Shown here piece by piece: positions 32,946 through 39,433 of a stretch of DNA of 39,433 nt. The DNA lies in contig LJUW01000036.1 of the NCBI GenBank assembly GCA_001304315.1, positions 1 through 39,433 of the forward strand. The letters run 5' to 3'. Under the pieces are notes generated by a model. That model was not told the DNA's origin, ran no database searches, and saw only the letters and a list, made by a program, of their open reading frames with translations. Position numbers and translations under genes: made by a program. Position 1 is the stretch's first letter; each line of letters opens with the position of its first letter. Source of the stretch: a candidate division Zixibacteria bacterium SM23_73_2. GTDB lineage: Bacteria > Zixibacteria > MSB-5A5 > SM23-73-2.

Positions 32946-32967
32946 TGTCAGGTCTTTTGACCTGACA
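32946..32967. repeat. Perfect hairpin TGTCAGGTC/GACCTGACA
   Basis: A 9-bp perfect stem with a TTTT loop in the gap before the SRAP gene. It shares the GTCAGG arm with the hairpin at 3184 and is probably another member of the dispersed hairpin set. The rest of 32968-33119 shows no feature. Confidence 0.6.
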
Positions 32968-33119
32968 CAACAGGAAAATATTCACTTTTAGGTGCTAAAA
33001 GAGGAAATGGAGCAATCCTTGGTGGTATGTTATTCCGATTGAATAAGGATGATGCATTGATGTAATTGATACTTACACTGGCGAAAGAAACTTAGATGGT
33101 GACTGAATAAAATCTCAGT

Positions 33120-33147
33120 TTGACAAAAAGACAAATCCTTTTATATT
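33120..33147 (+). promoter_or_regulatory. Promoter of the SRAP gene, implying a leaderless mRNA
   Basis: TTGACA (33120-33125), a 16-base spacer and TATATT (33142-33147). The usual start distance puts transcription at about 33154-33155, at the ATG itself. No ribosome-binding site precedes that ATG, consistent with a leaderless message. Confidence 0.65.
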
Positions 33148-33154
33148 AAAAAGT

Positions 33155-33844
33155 ATGTGTGGTCGTTATTCCATATTAGGAGAGATCAGCCAGATCCTTC
33201 TCAGGTTCGACGTGGATGAGCAGTTAGGGCTTGAAAAATTTTCTCCGCGATATAACGTGGCACCCACTCAGAAAAACCCAGTGGTTTTCACCAACGAACA
33301 GAAGAAAAGGATCTTGATGCCCATGAGATGGGGGCTGATTCCTCGCTGGGCTAAGGATGAGACCATCGGCAACAGGATGATAAACGCAAGGGCAGAGACG
33401 GTTTCCGAAAAACCTTCTTTTAAAGATTCTCTAATGCGTAGAAGATGTTTGATCCCGGCAGATGGTTATTACGAGTGGGAAAAAACAGGGAAGCCAGGGA
33501 AGAGAACCCCTTTCCGGATAGTTTTGAAATCAAAAGAGTTCTTTGCCTTTGCTGGATTGTGGGAGGCCTGGACAAATCAGATTGGTCAAACCATCAGAAC
33601 TTATACCATAATCACCACCCAGGCAGATGAACTGGTGGGAAAGATACATCCGAGGATGCCCATTATTTTAAAGCCTGAGAACGAAAATGTTTGGCTTGAT
33701 CCAGAATTGAAAAGCTTAAGCGATTTAAAGCAAGCTCTAATCCCCTTACCAGCTGATTTGGTTGAGATGTATGAGGTATCACCTCTGGTGGGAAACCCCC
33801 AAAACGATACCGAGGAAGTTATCAAACCGATTAAAAAAAGTTAA
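33155..33844 (+). CDS. SRAP-domain protein (HMCES/YedK family)
   Basis: 229 residues. HMCES/YedK proteins form a covalent thiazolidine bond with abasic sites in single-stranded DNA through Cys2. The catalytic residues are all visible: C2 in MCGRYS, N77 in INARAE, E107 in GYYEWE and H165 in KIHPRMP. Length is standard for the bacterial family. The start ATG must be 33155 because Cys2 has to become the N-terminal residue after Met removal. It appears monocistronic, with a near-consensus promoter so close that the message may be leaderless. Nothing suggests an SOS box. Confidence 0.95.
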   Translation: MCGRYSILGEISQILLRFDVDEQLGLEKFSPRYNVAPTQKNPVVFTNEQKKRILMPMRWGLIPRWAKDETIGNRMINARAETVSEKPSFKDSLMRRRCLIPADGYYEWEKTGKPGKRTPFRIVLKSKEFFAFAGLWEAWTNQIGQTIRTYTIITTQADELVGKIHPRMPIILKPENENVWLDPELKSLSDLKQALIPLPADLVEMYEVSPLVGNPQNDTEEVIKPIKKS

Positions 33845-33934
33845 ACTTATTTTCTTATTATCTGGATAGAAATTCAAGCTACTCTTGTTAGACGAAATCA
33901 GAAATTTGTTTGTAAGGGGAGAATTAGTAGTTTT

Positions 33935-33954
33935 GTCGAAATTGGAATTTCGAC
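33935..33954. repeat. Perfect hairpin GTCGAAATT/AATTTCGAC
   Basis: 9-bp perfect arms around GG, continuing into CTACG. The TTGG-type centre matches the hairpin at 1462-1487 (GGGAATT-GG-AATTCCC), while the outer arm bases differ in a compensated way. Confidence 0.65.
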
Positions 33955-33966
33955 CTACGTTTTTTG

Positions 33967-34105
33967 GGAACCCTCCCAGCCTGGCAGCTACCTGGTAGAA
34001 AAAAACTCTAAGCAAAGTGGGTTTGCATTTGCAGTTGGTCAAGGGTGCCCCCACCCTTGACAGAAATCATAGCGGGGTATGGGTACCCCGCTATGACATA
34101 CAACC
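33967..34105. repeat. Composite intergenic repeat, copy A
   Basis: About 135 bases, clearly related to 35750-35890. It includes a CCTGGCAGCTACCTGG segment, a run of A, GGTCAAGGGTGCCCCCACCC (hairpin GTCAAGGGT/ACCCTTGAC, 34038-34061) and the hairpin ATAGCGGGGTA/TACCCCGCTAT (34069-34094). Non-coding; probably a small mobile or structural repeat. A partial copy of its first half follows at 34131-34190. Confidence 0.75.
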
Positions 34106-34130
34106 AGATCTCATGGGTAGCTCAGGTTGT

Positions 34131-34190
34131 ACTCCCTGACCTGGCAGGTAACCTGGGGTGAAAAAAAACCACCTTTAGGGCAGGGTGGGT
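34131..34190. repeat. Composite intergenic repeat, partial copy C
   Basis: ACTCCCTGACCTGGCAGGTA, ACCTGGGGTGAAAAAAAA and GGTGGG line up with the first 55 bases of copy A at 33967, without the two hairpins. Together with copy A it fills most of the 401-base gap between the SRAP gene and the next gene. Confidence 0.5.
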
Positions 34191-34245
34191 GGTATATGAT
34201 TGAATTGATCGGAGTAAAAGTTTCTTTTAGGTATAAAAAGATTTA

Positions 34246-35601
34246 TTAACCACCAAAATACAAAAGACAGCAGTTCAAATCATATTCTGGAATTCCAAAG
34301 TAATACTTGGCTATCCTTATGGCATCACTGAGGTTGATATTGCCTTCACAGTCCACCTCGGAAACCGATGGGAGAATCTGACAAGGTTTTCCGAAATAAT
34401 AATTTGCCAGGCATATGGGATCGGATAAATTGACCTCCCCATCGCCGTTAACATCACCGCAAACAGCAGTGGTGAAATTCCATTCTGGACCGGCTCTGGA
34501 AGTGTCATGATTATCCCATGAGATGATCCTCCAATAATAGGTGGTATTCAAACTCAAACTCTCAGGTTCGAATGAGGTACCGGAGTATCCACTAACAACT
34601 AAAGGGGGAGATGCGCTTGTGCCCAGGTATACATCATAAGTAACAGTATCATCCTCATCCGGGTCTCCACCGCTCCAGTTGAGGCCGGTATAAGCATCTA
34701 CATAGGTTGCCTCATCCTCTGGCATTGGTTCACTGGGGACATTCGGTGGTGAATTGAGCCAGGTTGCCTGGGCTGTCTCATCCACATAATAGGCATCGAA
34801 AGGATGACTGATGTCCGGATATGCATCCCCTTGATGCCATTCCGGATTGAAAACCGCAGCAATGAGCGAGATGTTGCCAAAAGTTATGCTTCCGAAATCG
34901 TTGTGATATCCATCTGTATATTCATTTCCATTCCAGAACGTAGAATCCTTCCAGATTCCTCCAACTCCTAAGAACACGTTCCTTTCAATTGCAAAGTCTA
35001 AAAATGTAAAAGCATAAGGGTTCCCCCAGGTATCATCCCATCCCATGGTAGAGGAGATCTCGTTTACATATACCCGCAAGTACCCCTGATAATTGCTGGC
35101 ACCATTATTTTGAATCGAAACTTTAATATACATGGTAGCGTCTCCAAGCCAGCAAGCTTGCATAGTAACATCTATGTCTGCAACTGGTCTGTTCCCACAG
35201 CTATCGATGCTTTCTATGTACTTTTCCTCTGCACTGGGTATGCTTCCCGAGCCGATATCCACCCTGAAGCCTCCATCAAAATAAACCGTAGGATAAGCGA
35301 AGTGGTTATAATCGTCCAAAAGTCTCTCAGCAGCATGTACGTTTTTATCCTTTACTAATGTTATGTAGTGAAATGGATAGTTTCCACTCTGGTATAAGTT
35401 CTTTAATGCAGCACTTGCATATTTGCAGTACCCGCACCAGGTAGCGGTGCCGAATTCAGCAAAGATAGTATGGGTGAAAGTATCAGAGGGTGCACTTTGG
35501 CTCGATATTGCCGTGGGTGTGATCCCTGCTACTGTGGAAAAGATCAAGGTAAAGATAAAAGCAAAAATGACAATTCTTCTGGTCTGATTTCTCTTATTCA
35601 T
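34246..35601 (-). CDS. Exported Omp28-like thioredoxin-fold protein with FN3 and dockerin-like C-terminus
   Basis: 451 residues. Signal peptide (about 1-30; FAFIFTLIFSTVAGI), then an Omp28-like thioredoxin fold (about 42-145) with a CGYC redox motif in TATWCGYCKYASAAL and the cis-Pro-like YPTVYFDGG. A beta-rich domain follows (about 150-290), then an FN3-like domain (about 295-380; TYDVYLGTS, TYYWRIISWD) and finally two dockerin-like loops (GDVNGDGEVNLSDPICLANY and DCEGNINLSDAIRIAKYY). It may act in thiol chemistry on exported proteins or simply use the fold as a scaffold. Monocistronic; its dockerin module matches those of the genes at 12461 and 14683. Confidence 0.8.
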   Translation of the reverse strand: MNKRNQTRRIVIFAFIFTLIFSTVAGITPTAISSQSAPSDTFTHTIFAEFGTATWCGYCKYASAALKNLYQSGNYPFHYITLVKDKNVHAAERLLDDYNHFAYPTVYFDGGFRVDIGSGSIPSAEEKYIESIDSCGNRPVADIDVTMQACWLGDATMYIKVSIQNNGASNYQGYLRVYVNEISSTMGWDDTWGNPYAFTFLDFAIERNVFLGVGGIWKDSTFWNGNEYTDGYHNDFGSITFGNISLIAAVFNPEWHQGDAYPDISHPFDAYYVDETAQATWLNSPPNVPSEPMPEDEATYVDAYTGLNWSGGDPDEDDTVTYDVYLGTSASPPLVVSGYSGTSFEPESLSLNTTYYWRIISWDNHDTSRAGPEWNFTTAVCGDVNGDGEVNLSDPICLANYYFGKPCQILPSVSEVDCEGNINLSDAIRIAKYYFGIPEYDLNCCLLYFGG

Positions 35602-35749
35602 CCTTAACCTTTCAAAAGTAATTTGCCATTAAGGTAAAAAACTCGTTATCTTTGAACAAATACCTCCAATTTTATAATAACCGAAAAAATGTAAAAAGTC
35701 AAGACAAATCACTAAAATACCCTGTATTTTCAGGATCCAAAAGCAGCCA

Positions 35750-35890
35750 AGTTGCTCCCTCTGGCTGGGTAGCTACTCAGGTGGAAAAAATCCTGGGAAA
35801 ATTGGGTTTTGAATTAAAGTTGGTCAAGGGTGCCCTCACCCCTGATAAAAATAATAGTGGGGTAGGGGTACCCCGCCATAACATGTTAGA
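35750..35890. repeat. Composite intergenic repeat, copy B
   Basis: Second copy of the repeat at 33967, with GGTCAAGGGTGCCCTCACCC and GGGGTAGGGGTACCCCGCCAT well conserved and the arms partly decayed. The two copies bracket the Omp28-like gene in the same orientation. The 88-residue ORF called at 35652-35918 lies over this repeat and is not a believable gene. The rest of 35602-36050 shows nothing else. Confidence 0.75.
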
Positions 35891-36052
35891 TTCTGAATTA
35901 TCGATTACATCCAATTAATTTGTAGTATCTCCATTCGCTAATAATAGTGTTGATTAGTTCTAATTTCTTATTATGGGGGATATAGCCGGGGATAAAGGTT
36001 TCGAGAACAATTTTGTTCTTTTGCACAGGAGTCATTTTTTCAAATATTTTCC

Positions 36053-36081
36053 TTGACATCTTAAAACATAGATTTTAAGTT
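36053..36081 (+). promoter_or_regulatory. Possible promoter of the ferredoxin gene
   Basis: TTGACA (36053-36058) with a weak -10 box TAAGTT after 17 bases (36076-36081), about 45 bases before the ferredoxin start. Confidence 0.45.
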
Positions 36082-36122
36082 AGAAGTCCTAAAATTTGAA
36101 AACCCTTAAGATTAGGAGGTAA

Positions 36123-36314
<192 letters not shown>

Positions 36315-36337
36315 AAACGAAAAAGACCTGTTTTCTT

Positions 36338-36370
36338 AAAAGCTCTGATTAAAAAGGTCAGGGCTTTTTT
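36338..36370 (+). terminator. Intrinsic terminator of the ferredoxin gene
   Basis: AAAAGCTCTGA (36338-36348) pairs with TCAGGGCTTTT (36358-36368; one G-T pair), followed by more T. Located 24 bases after the stop codon. Confidence 0.88.
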
Positions 36371-36518
36371 ATTTTATCTTTCAAATCGTAACTTAGTTCT
36401 TCAAGATTGATTATTCATTTCCAATTTAAGAAAACAGATTGTCCTTATTCATTCTCCTCAACTACAATTAATCTCTAATTAAATTCATTCTTAAAAGAGA
36501 GAAGTGCTTCTTAAGGGA

Positions 36519-36553
36519 GGACTTTAAATACCAATGAATTGAGTAAAAGCTTA
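36519..36553. repeat. 35-bp direct repeat, copy 1 (at the 3' end of the sensor kinase)
   Basis: GGACTTTAAATACC followed by AATTGAG and AAAAGCTTA; matches 38363-38397 at about 31 of 35 positions. It overlaps the last codons of the kinase on the minus strand. Confidence 0.6.
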
Positions 36554-38044
36554 TAAGCTTTTCAAAATTTCTTTTTCCCTTGCCTCTATTGATTTCTTCT
36601 TTTTTTCCAGAACCGGAATCAATATGGTAAACTTACTCCCTTTTCCCTCTTCGCTTTGGACCTTTATTTCTCCCCCATGATCCTTTATTATTCCATAGCT
36701 TACGGATAACCCTAATCCAGTCCCTTTCCCAATCTCCTTTGTAGTAAAGAAAGGTTCAAATATCTTGTTGAGATACTCTTTGGGTATCCCGCAACCTGTA
36801 TCCATGAAAGTTATCTCCAATCTCCTGAGGAACTTTTCTGTTTGTTTTAGCTCTTTTGTCGTGACGATCAATATCCCACCATGGGGCATTGCCTGTATCG
36901 CATTTAAGATGACATTGGTGAACACCTGCTGAAGCTGAATGGAATTTCCCATGACTTCAGGAAGCGAATCAGTTAAGTTTGTTATTAATTTTACTTTGCT
37001 TATCTCTATCTGATGGCTGAAAACTTTTAAAGTCTCATTCAAAACTGAGTTCAAATCCATAGGCTCAAATTCTGCTTTAGTAGAACATCGGGCAAACTTT
37101 AACAGATTCTGAACTATTGTTTTACATCTCTGTGATTGATACTCGATATCCTTCAAATATTGTATATATGCAGAAATATCATCCCTGGTCAAATCCTTGG
37201 TGCTTTTCTTCGAAATTTTCTCCAGGGCGTACTGCGAAAAGCCTAAAATTCCTCCCAGGGGGTTGTTCAGCTCGTGAGCTATGCCTGAAGCAAGCTGTCC
37301 CACGGATGCTAACTTTTCCTGTTGAATTATTGTCTCTCGTGACCTCCTCAACTCTCCGGTCATCTGGTTAAAAACTTTAGCCAGAGTTCCCAGCTCATCT
37401 CGGCCTTCAGCAACTATTTCAACTTGTATGTCCCCTTTGGATAATCTCCTGACAGCATCGGTCAGTCTAATAATGGGTTTGGAAAGGGTATCGCTTAAGT
37501 AATTTGCGATAAGTATCCCAAAGATAAAAAGAAAAAAACTGACCAAGTATGTAATCCGTTTATTTTTTGAAATTTCTTTTTTTACATCTGACATTGACAT
37601 GCCTATTGCTAAATAGCCGATTTTCTCGTTAGATGAGGTAATAGGCTTGAAAACTTTTACTATCTCAGGATCTATGAAAGGTTTGGTCTTCTTTATTCCT
37701 TCTGCTTTGAAAGCCCACTTACCATCCTCGAAGTCATATGACGCAACTATTTGATTTTGTGGATTATATATCACTATGTGGGATAAATCTCTGCTGTATC
37801 CGCCTCCTCTTATTGCTTCTTCCACTGATTGAATATCCTCTGGATCTAATTTTGAACCAACGCTATATGCCAGCATCTCTGCAAGCATTTTAGCCTCAGT
37901 ATCTAATCGTTTGAATGCTTGGTTTTCTTGCTTTGAAGGGAAGTAGAGAATAATGAAAATAGCTATAATTAATACAACTGAAACAATAGCTATAGTAATC
38001 CTTCGCCTGATGGAACTTTTGAATAATTTATTTAGTAAATACAC
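36551..38044 (-). CDS. Membrane sensor histidine kinase
   Basis: 497 residues: TM1 (about 14-35), periplasmic sensor of about 130 residues (36-164), TM2 (about 165-185), HAMP (about 185-238), HisKA with H257 in GIAHELNNPLGGILGFS, and an ATPase domain with N box, DTGCGIPKEYLNKIFEPFF and GTGLGLSVSYGI. The kinase core is very close to that of the gene at 23397, so the two are paralogues, but this one has no CXXCH motif in its sensor. No response regulator is adjacent, so it is an orphan here. It is bounded by 35-bp direct repeats. Confidence 0.9.
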   Translation of the reverse strand: MYLLNKLFKSSIRRRITIAIVSVVLIIAIFIILYFPSKQENQAFKRLDTEAKMLAEMLAYSVGSKLDPEDIQSVEEAIRGGGYSRDLSHIVIYNPQNQIVASYDFEDGKWAFKAEGIKKTKPFIDPEIVKVFKPITSSNEKIGYLAIGMSMSDVKKEISKNKRITYLVSFFLFIFGILIANYLSDTLSKPIIRLTDAVRRLSKGDIQVEIVAEGRDELGTLAKVFNQMTGELRRSRETIIQQEKLASVGQLASGIAHELNNPLGGILGFSQYALEKISKKSTKDLTRDDISAYIQYLKDIEYQSQRCKTIVQNLLKFARCSTKAEFEPMDLNSVLNETLKVFSHQIEISKVKLITNLTDSLPEVMGNSIQLQQVFTNVILNAIQAMPHGGILIVTTKELKQTEKFLRRLEITFMDTGCGIPKEYLNKIFEPFFTTKEIGKGTGLGLSVSYGIIKDHGGEIKVQSEEGKGSKFTILIPVLEKKKKSIEAREKEILKSL

Positions 38045-38423
38045 GTTTAATACTACCTAACAATATTATAAAATACCAGCACCGAAGGCACTACCTACTG
38101 CTTTATCAAAACTCGAATTGTTCCGCATCTCAGCCTTCTTCTTCAAACTCATGAGATGAAAAATTTATTTTTTCAATGAACAGGGCTCCACTCAAAATCT
38201 AATTTAAATTCTGTTAATTATAGGATATGGAATATATAGATTAATTCCAATTAGTATCAACTTTATTATCGGCAAGATATCCGCTTACTTAACAGGATGA
38301 CAGTTTCTAATCTTGATTGAAAAATAGCTTGGTATTATTCCACCAGGCTAATTCTAAAGAGAGAACTTTAAATACCGATAAATTGAGAAAAAGCTTAATT
38401 TAAACTTTAAAAAGGATGGCAAG
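38045..38423. other. Divergent intergenic region without genes
   Basis: 379 AT-rich bases between the divergent kinase and SPFH genes. The only structure seen is the direct repeat at 38363-38397. Promoters for both genes should be here but none is near consensus. Confidence 0.5.
38363..38397. repeat. 35-bp direct repeat, copy 2 (upstream of the SPFH gene)
   Basis: GAACTTTAAATACC, AAATTGAG and AAAAGCTTA; second copy of 36519-36553 in the same orientation, 27 bases before the SPFH gene start. Confidence 0.6.
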
Positions 38424-39433
38424 ATGTCTATATTTTTAGAGGTAATCGAGTGGATGAATCCCAGGGAAAACGAGATGATTTACCGGATCCCGGAGAAAGG
38501 ATCAGCCGAGATAAAACTGGGCGCTCAATGCATCGTCCGGGACAGCCAGTCAGCGGTTTTTTTCAGAAACGGCAAAGCCTGCGACGTTTTGGGAACCGGG
38601 AGGCATACCCTGACCACACTGAATTTGCCCATCCTTACCAAAATACTCTCCTTACCCTGGGGATTTAAATCGCCTTTTCGGGTGGAGGTGTATTTCGTAA
38701 ACCATAAAGTTTTTACCAACTTGAGATGGGGAACAAAAGACCCGGTGGCTTTCAGGGACAAGGAGCTGGGTTTGGTAAGGCTGCGCGCTTTCGGTGCCTA
38801 TACCACCAGAATAACCGAGCCTCTGCTTTTCCTGAACAGCCTGGTGGGAAGGGAAAACATGTATACCACCGATCAGATCGAGGATTACCTCAGGCAGGTC
38901 ATAGTCTCGCGGGTAAACGACCTTTTCGGGGAAAAACTGAATACCATCCTGGATTTGCCTCAAAGGTACAAAAAGCTTGCATCAGAGGCTAAGGAAAAGA
39001 TCAAAAACGAGTTCGAAAAGTACGGAATGGAGCTTGTTGATTTCTACATCTCCTCTATCACCCCACCGGATGAGGTGCAGAAGATGATCGATGAGAAATC
39101 CGGGATGAAAGCGTTGGGTGATCTGGATAAGTTTTTAACATTCGAGTTGGCCAAGGCATTGGGGCAATCGGGCAGTGGTGGCTTTGCCCAGGCCGGAGCG
39201 GGAATGGGTGCAGGAGTGGGGGTAGGAGTTTTAGTGCCCAGCCTTCTGTCAAAAGCCCTGTCCCCGGATCAGAAGGATTTAAAATACGAATCCCTTCCCA
39301 CCATAACCTGCCCCAAATGCGGGGCAGATACACCGGAGCAGTCGAGATTCTGCTATAAATGCGGACATCAGATGGTGGTGATCAATAAATGCCCCAAATG
39401 CGGTAAGGATTTGCCAGCTGAAGCCAACTTCTG
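38424..39433 (+). CDS. SPFH-domain protein with C-terminal zinc ribbons (YdjI-like), 3' end missing
   Basis: Missed by the ORF track because no stop codon lies in the window. From ATG 38424 (AAAGGA 7 bases upstream) the frame is open for 336 codons to the edge. It starts MSIFLEVIEWMNPRENEMIY and reads as a YdjI/virion-core-protein-like SPFH domain (about 1-215; GTGRHTLTTLNLP, EVYFVNHKVF, RAFGAYTTRI, YGMELVDFYISSI). A glycine-rich linker (about 250-275) follows, then zinc-ribbon pairs CPKC...CYKC and CPKC. SPFH proteins assemble at membranes; this class is often linked to cell-envelope stress, with the ribbons probably binding partners. Two ribbons are visible, the second cut by the edge. Confidence 0.85.
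   Translation, partial: MSIFLEVIEWMNPRENEMIYRIPEKGSAEIKLGAQCIVRDSQSAVFFRNGKACDVLGTGRHTLTTLNLPILTKILSLPWGFKSPFRVEVYFVNHKVFTNLRWGTKDPVAFRDKELGLVRLRAFGAYTTRITEPLLFLNSLVGRENMYTTDQIEDYLRQVIVSRVNDLFGEKLNTILDLPQRYKKLASEAKEKIKNEFEKYGMELVDFYISSITPPDEVQKMIDEKSGMKALGDLDKFLTFELAKALGQSGSGGFAQAGAGMGAGVGVGVLVPSLLSKALSPDQKDLKYESLPTITCPKCGADTPEQSRFCYKCGHQMVVINKCPKCGKDLPAEANF

Noticed and set aside
33967-35890. CRISPR array
   Set aside because: The repeats are few, long, imperfect and irregularly spaced, and no cas genes are present.
35652-35918. 88-residue + strand ORF
   Set aside because: It covers composite repeat copy B; the translation matches no family and there is no ribosome-binding site.
38450-39333. 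Several ORFs at the right edge
   Set aside because: All are shadows of the SPFH/zinc-ribbon gene that runs off the window and so is missing from the ORF track.

Overview
The window (39.4 kb, start and end both inside genes) looks like a chromosomal segment of an uncultured diderm bacterium of the FCB superphylum, most likely Zixibacteria or a close relative. The evidence is the combination of TonB-dependent receptors carrying N-terminal carboxypeptidase-regulatory-like domains, a PorV/UPF0164-type outer-membrane protein, a large exported protein with a type IX-like C-terminal sorting domain, several exported proteins ending in paired dockerin-like repeats, and an McsA-McsB-ClpC arginine-phosphorylation module in a genome that also has a LolCD outer-membrane lipoprotein machine. 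This placement is inference; no 16S or other phylogenetic marker was analysed.

Layout. 1-251: 3' end of guaA. 449-1336: an AT-rich gene for an exported proteasome-like Ntn hydrolase. 1640-12201: housekeeping block on the + strand: lysS, lolC/E, lolD, mcsA, mcsB, clpC, rpmA, elbB and a two-subunit class I fumarase, closed by a strong terminator. 12461-18630: minus-strand block with a cohesin-like/dockerin exported protein, an MscS channel, and a cobalamin-riboswitch-controlled unit of a BtuB-like receptor plus an exported beta-propeller that may be a BtuG analogue. 18845-20771: accessory + strand genes (orphan PD-(D/E)XK-like protein, HicB-DinB fusion, frameshifted trmO) with a MITE-like element. 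20862-26083: minus-strand signalling cluster: ABC-type binding protein, CXXCH-containing sensor kinase, two stand-alone receivers and a receiver-GAF-kinase hybrid, with no DNA-binding output domain. 26438-32807: + strand unit of TonB-dependent receptor, type IX-like cargo and PorV-like protein. 33155-39433: SRAP/HMCES protein from a possibly leaderless mRNA, an exported Omp28-like thioredoxin-fold/FN3/dockerin protein, an Asp-ligated ferredoxin, a second sensor kinase bounded by 35-bp direct repeats, and the start of an SPFH/zinc-ribbon gene.

Intergenic DNA is unusually rich in small perfect hairpins. Several are related in design but differ in arm sequence with compensating changes, and two longer composites occur more than once (64 bp at 3148/3376, about 135 bp at 33967/35750). 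No tRNA, rRNA, CRISPR array or complete insertion sequence was recognised.

The most notable observations are: the exported proteasome-like protein whose predicted signal-peptidase cut exposes a Thr at exact proteasome Thr1 spacing to D17 and R19; the riboswitch-BtuB-propeller-dockerin unit; the output-less signalling cluster with a haem-c-type motif; the trmO frameshift; and the covarying hairpin family.
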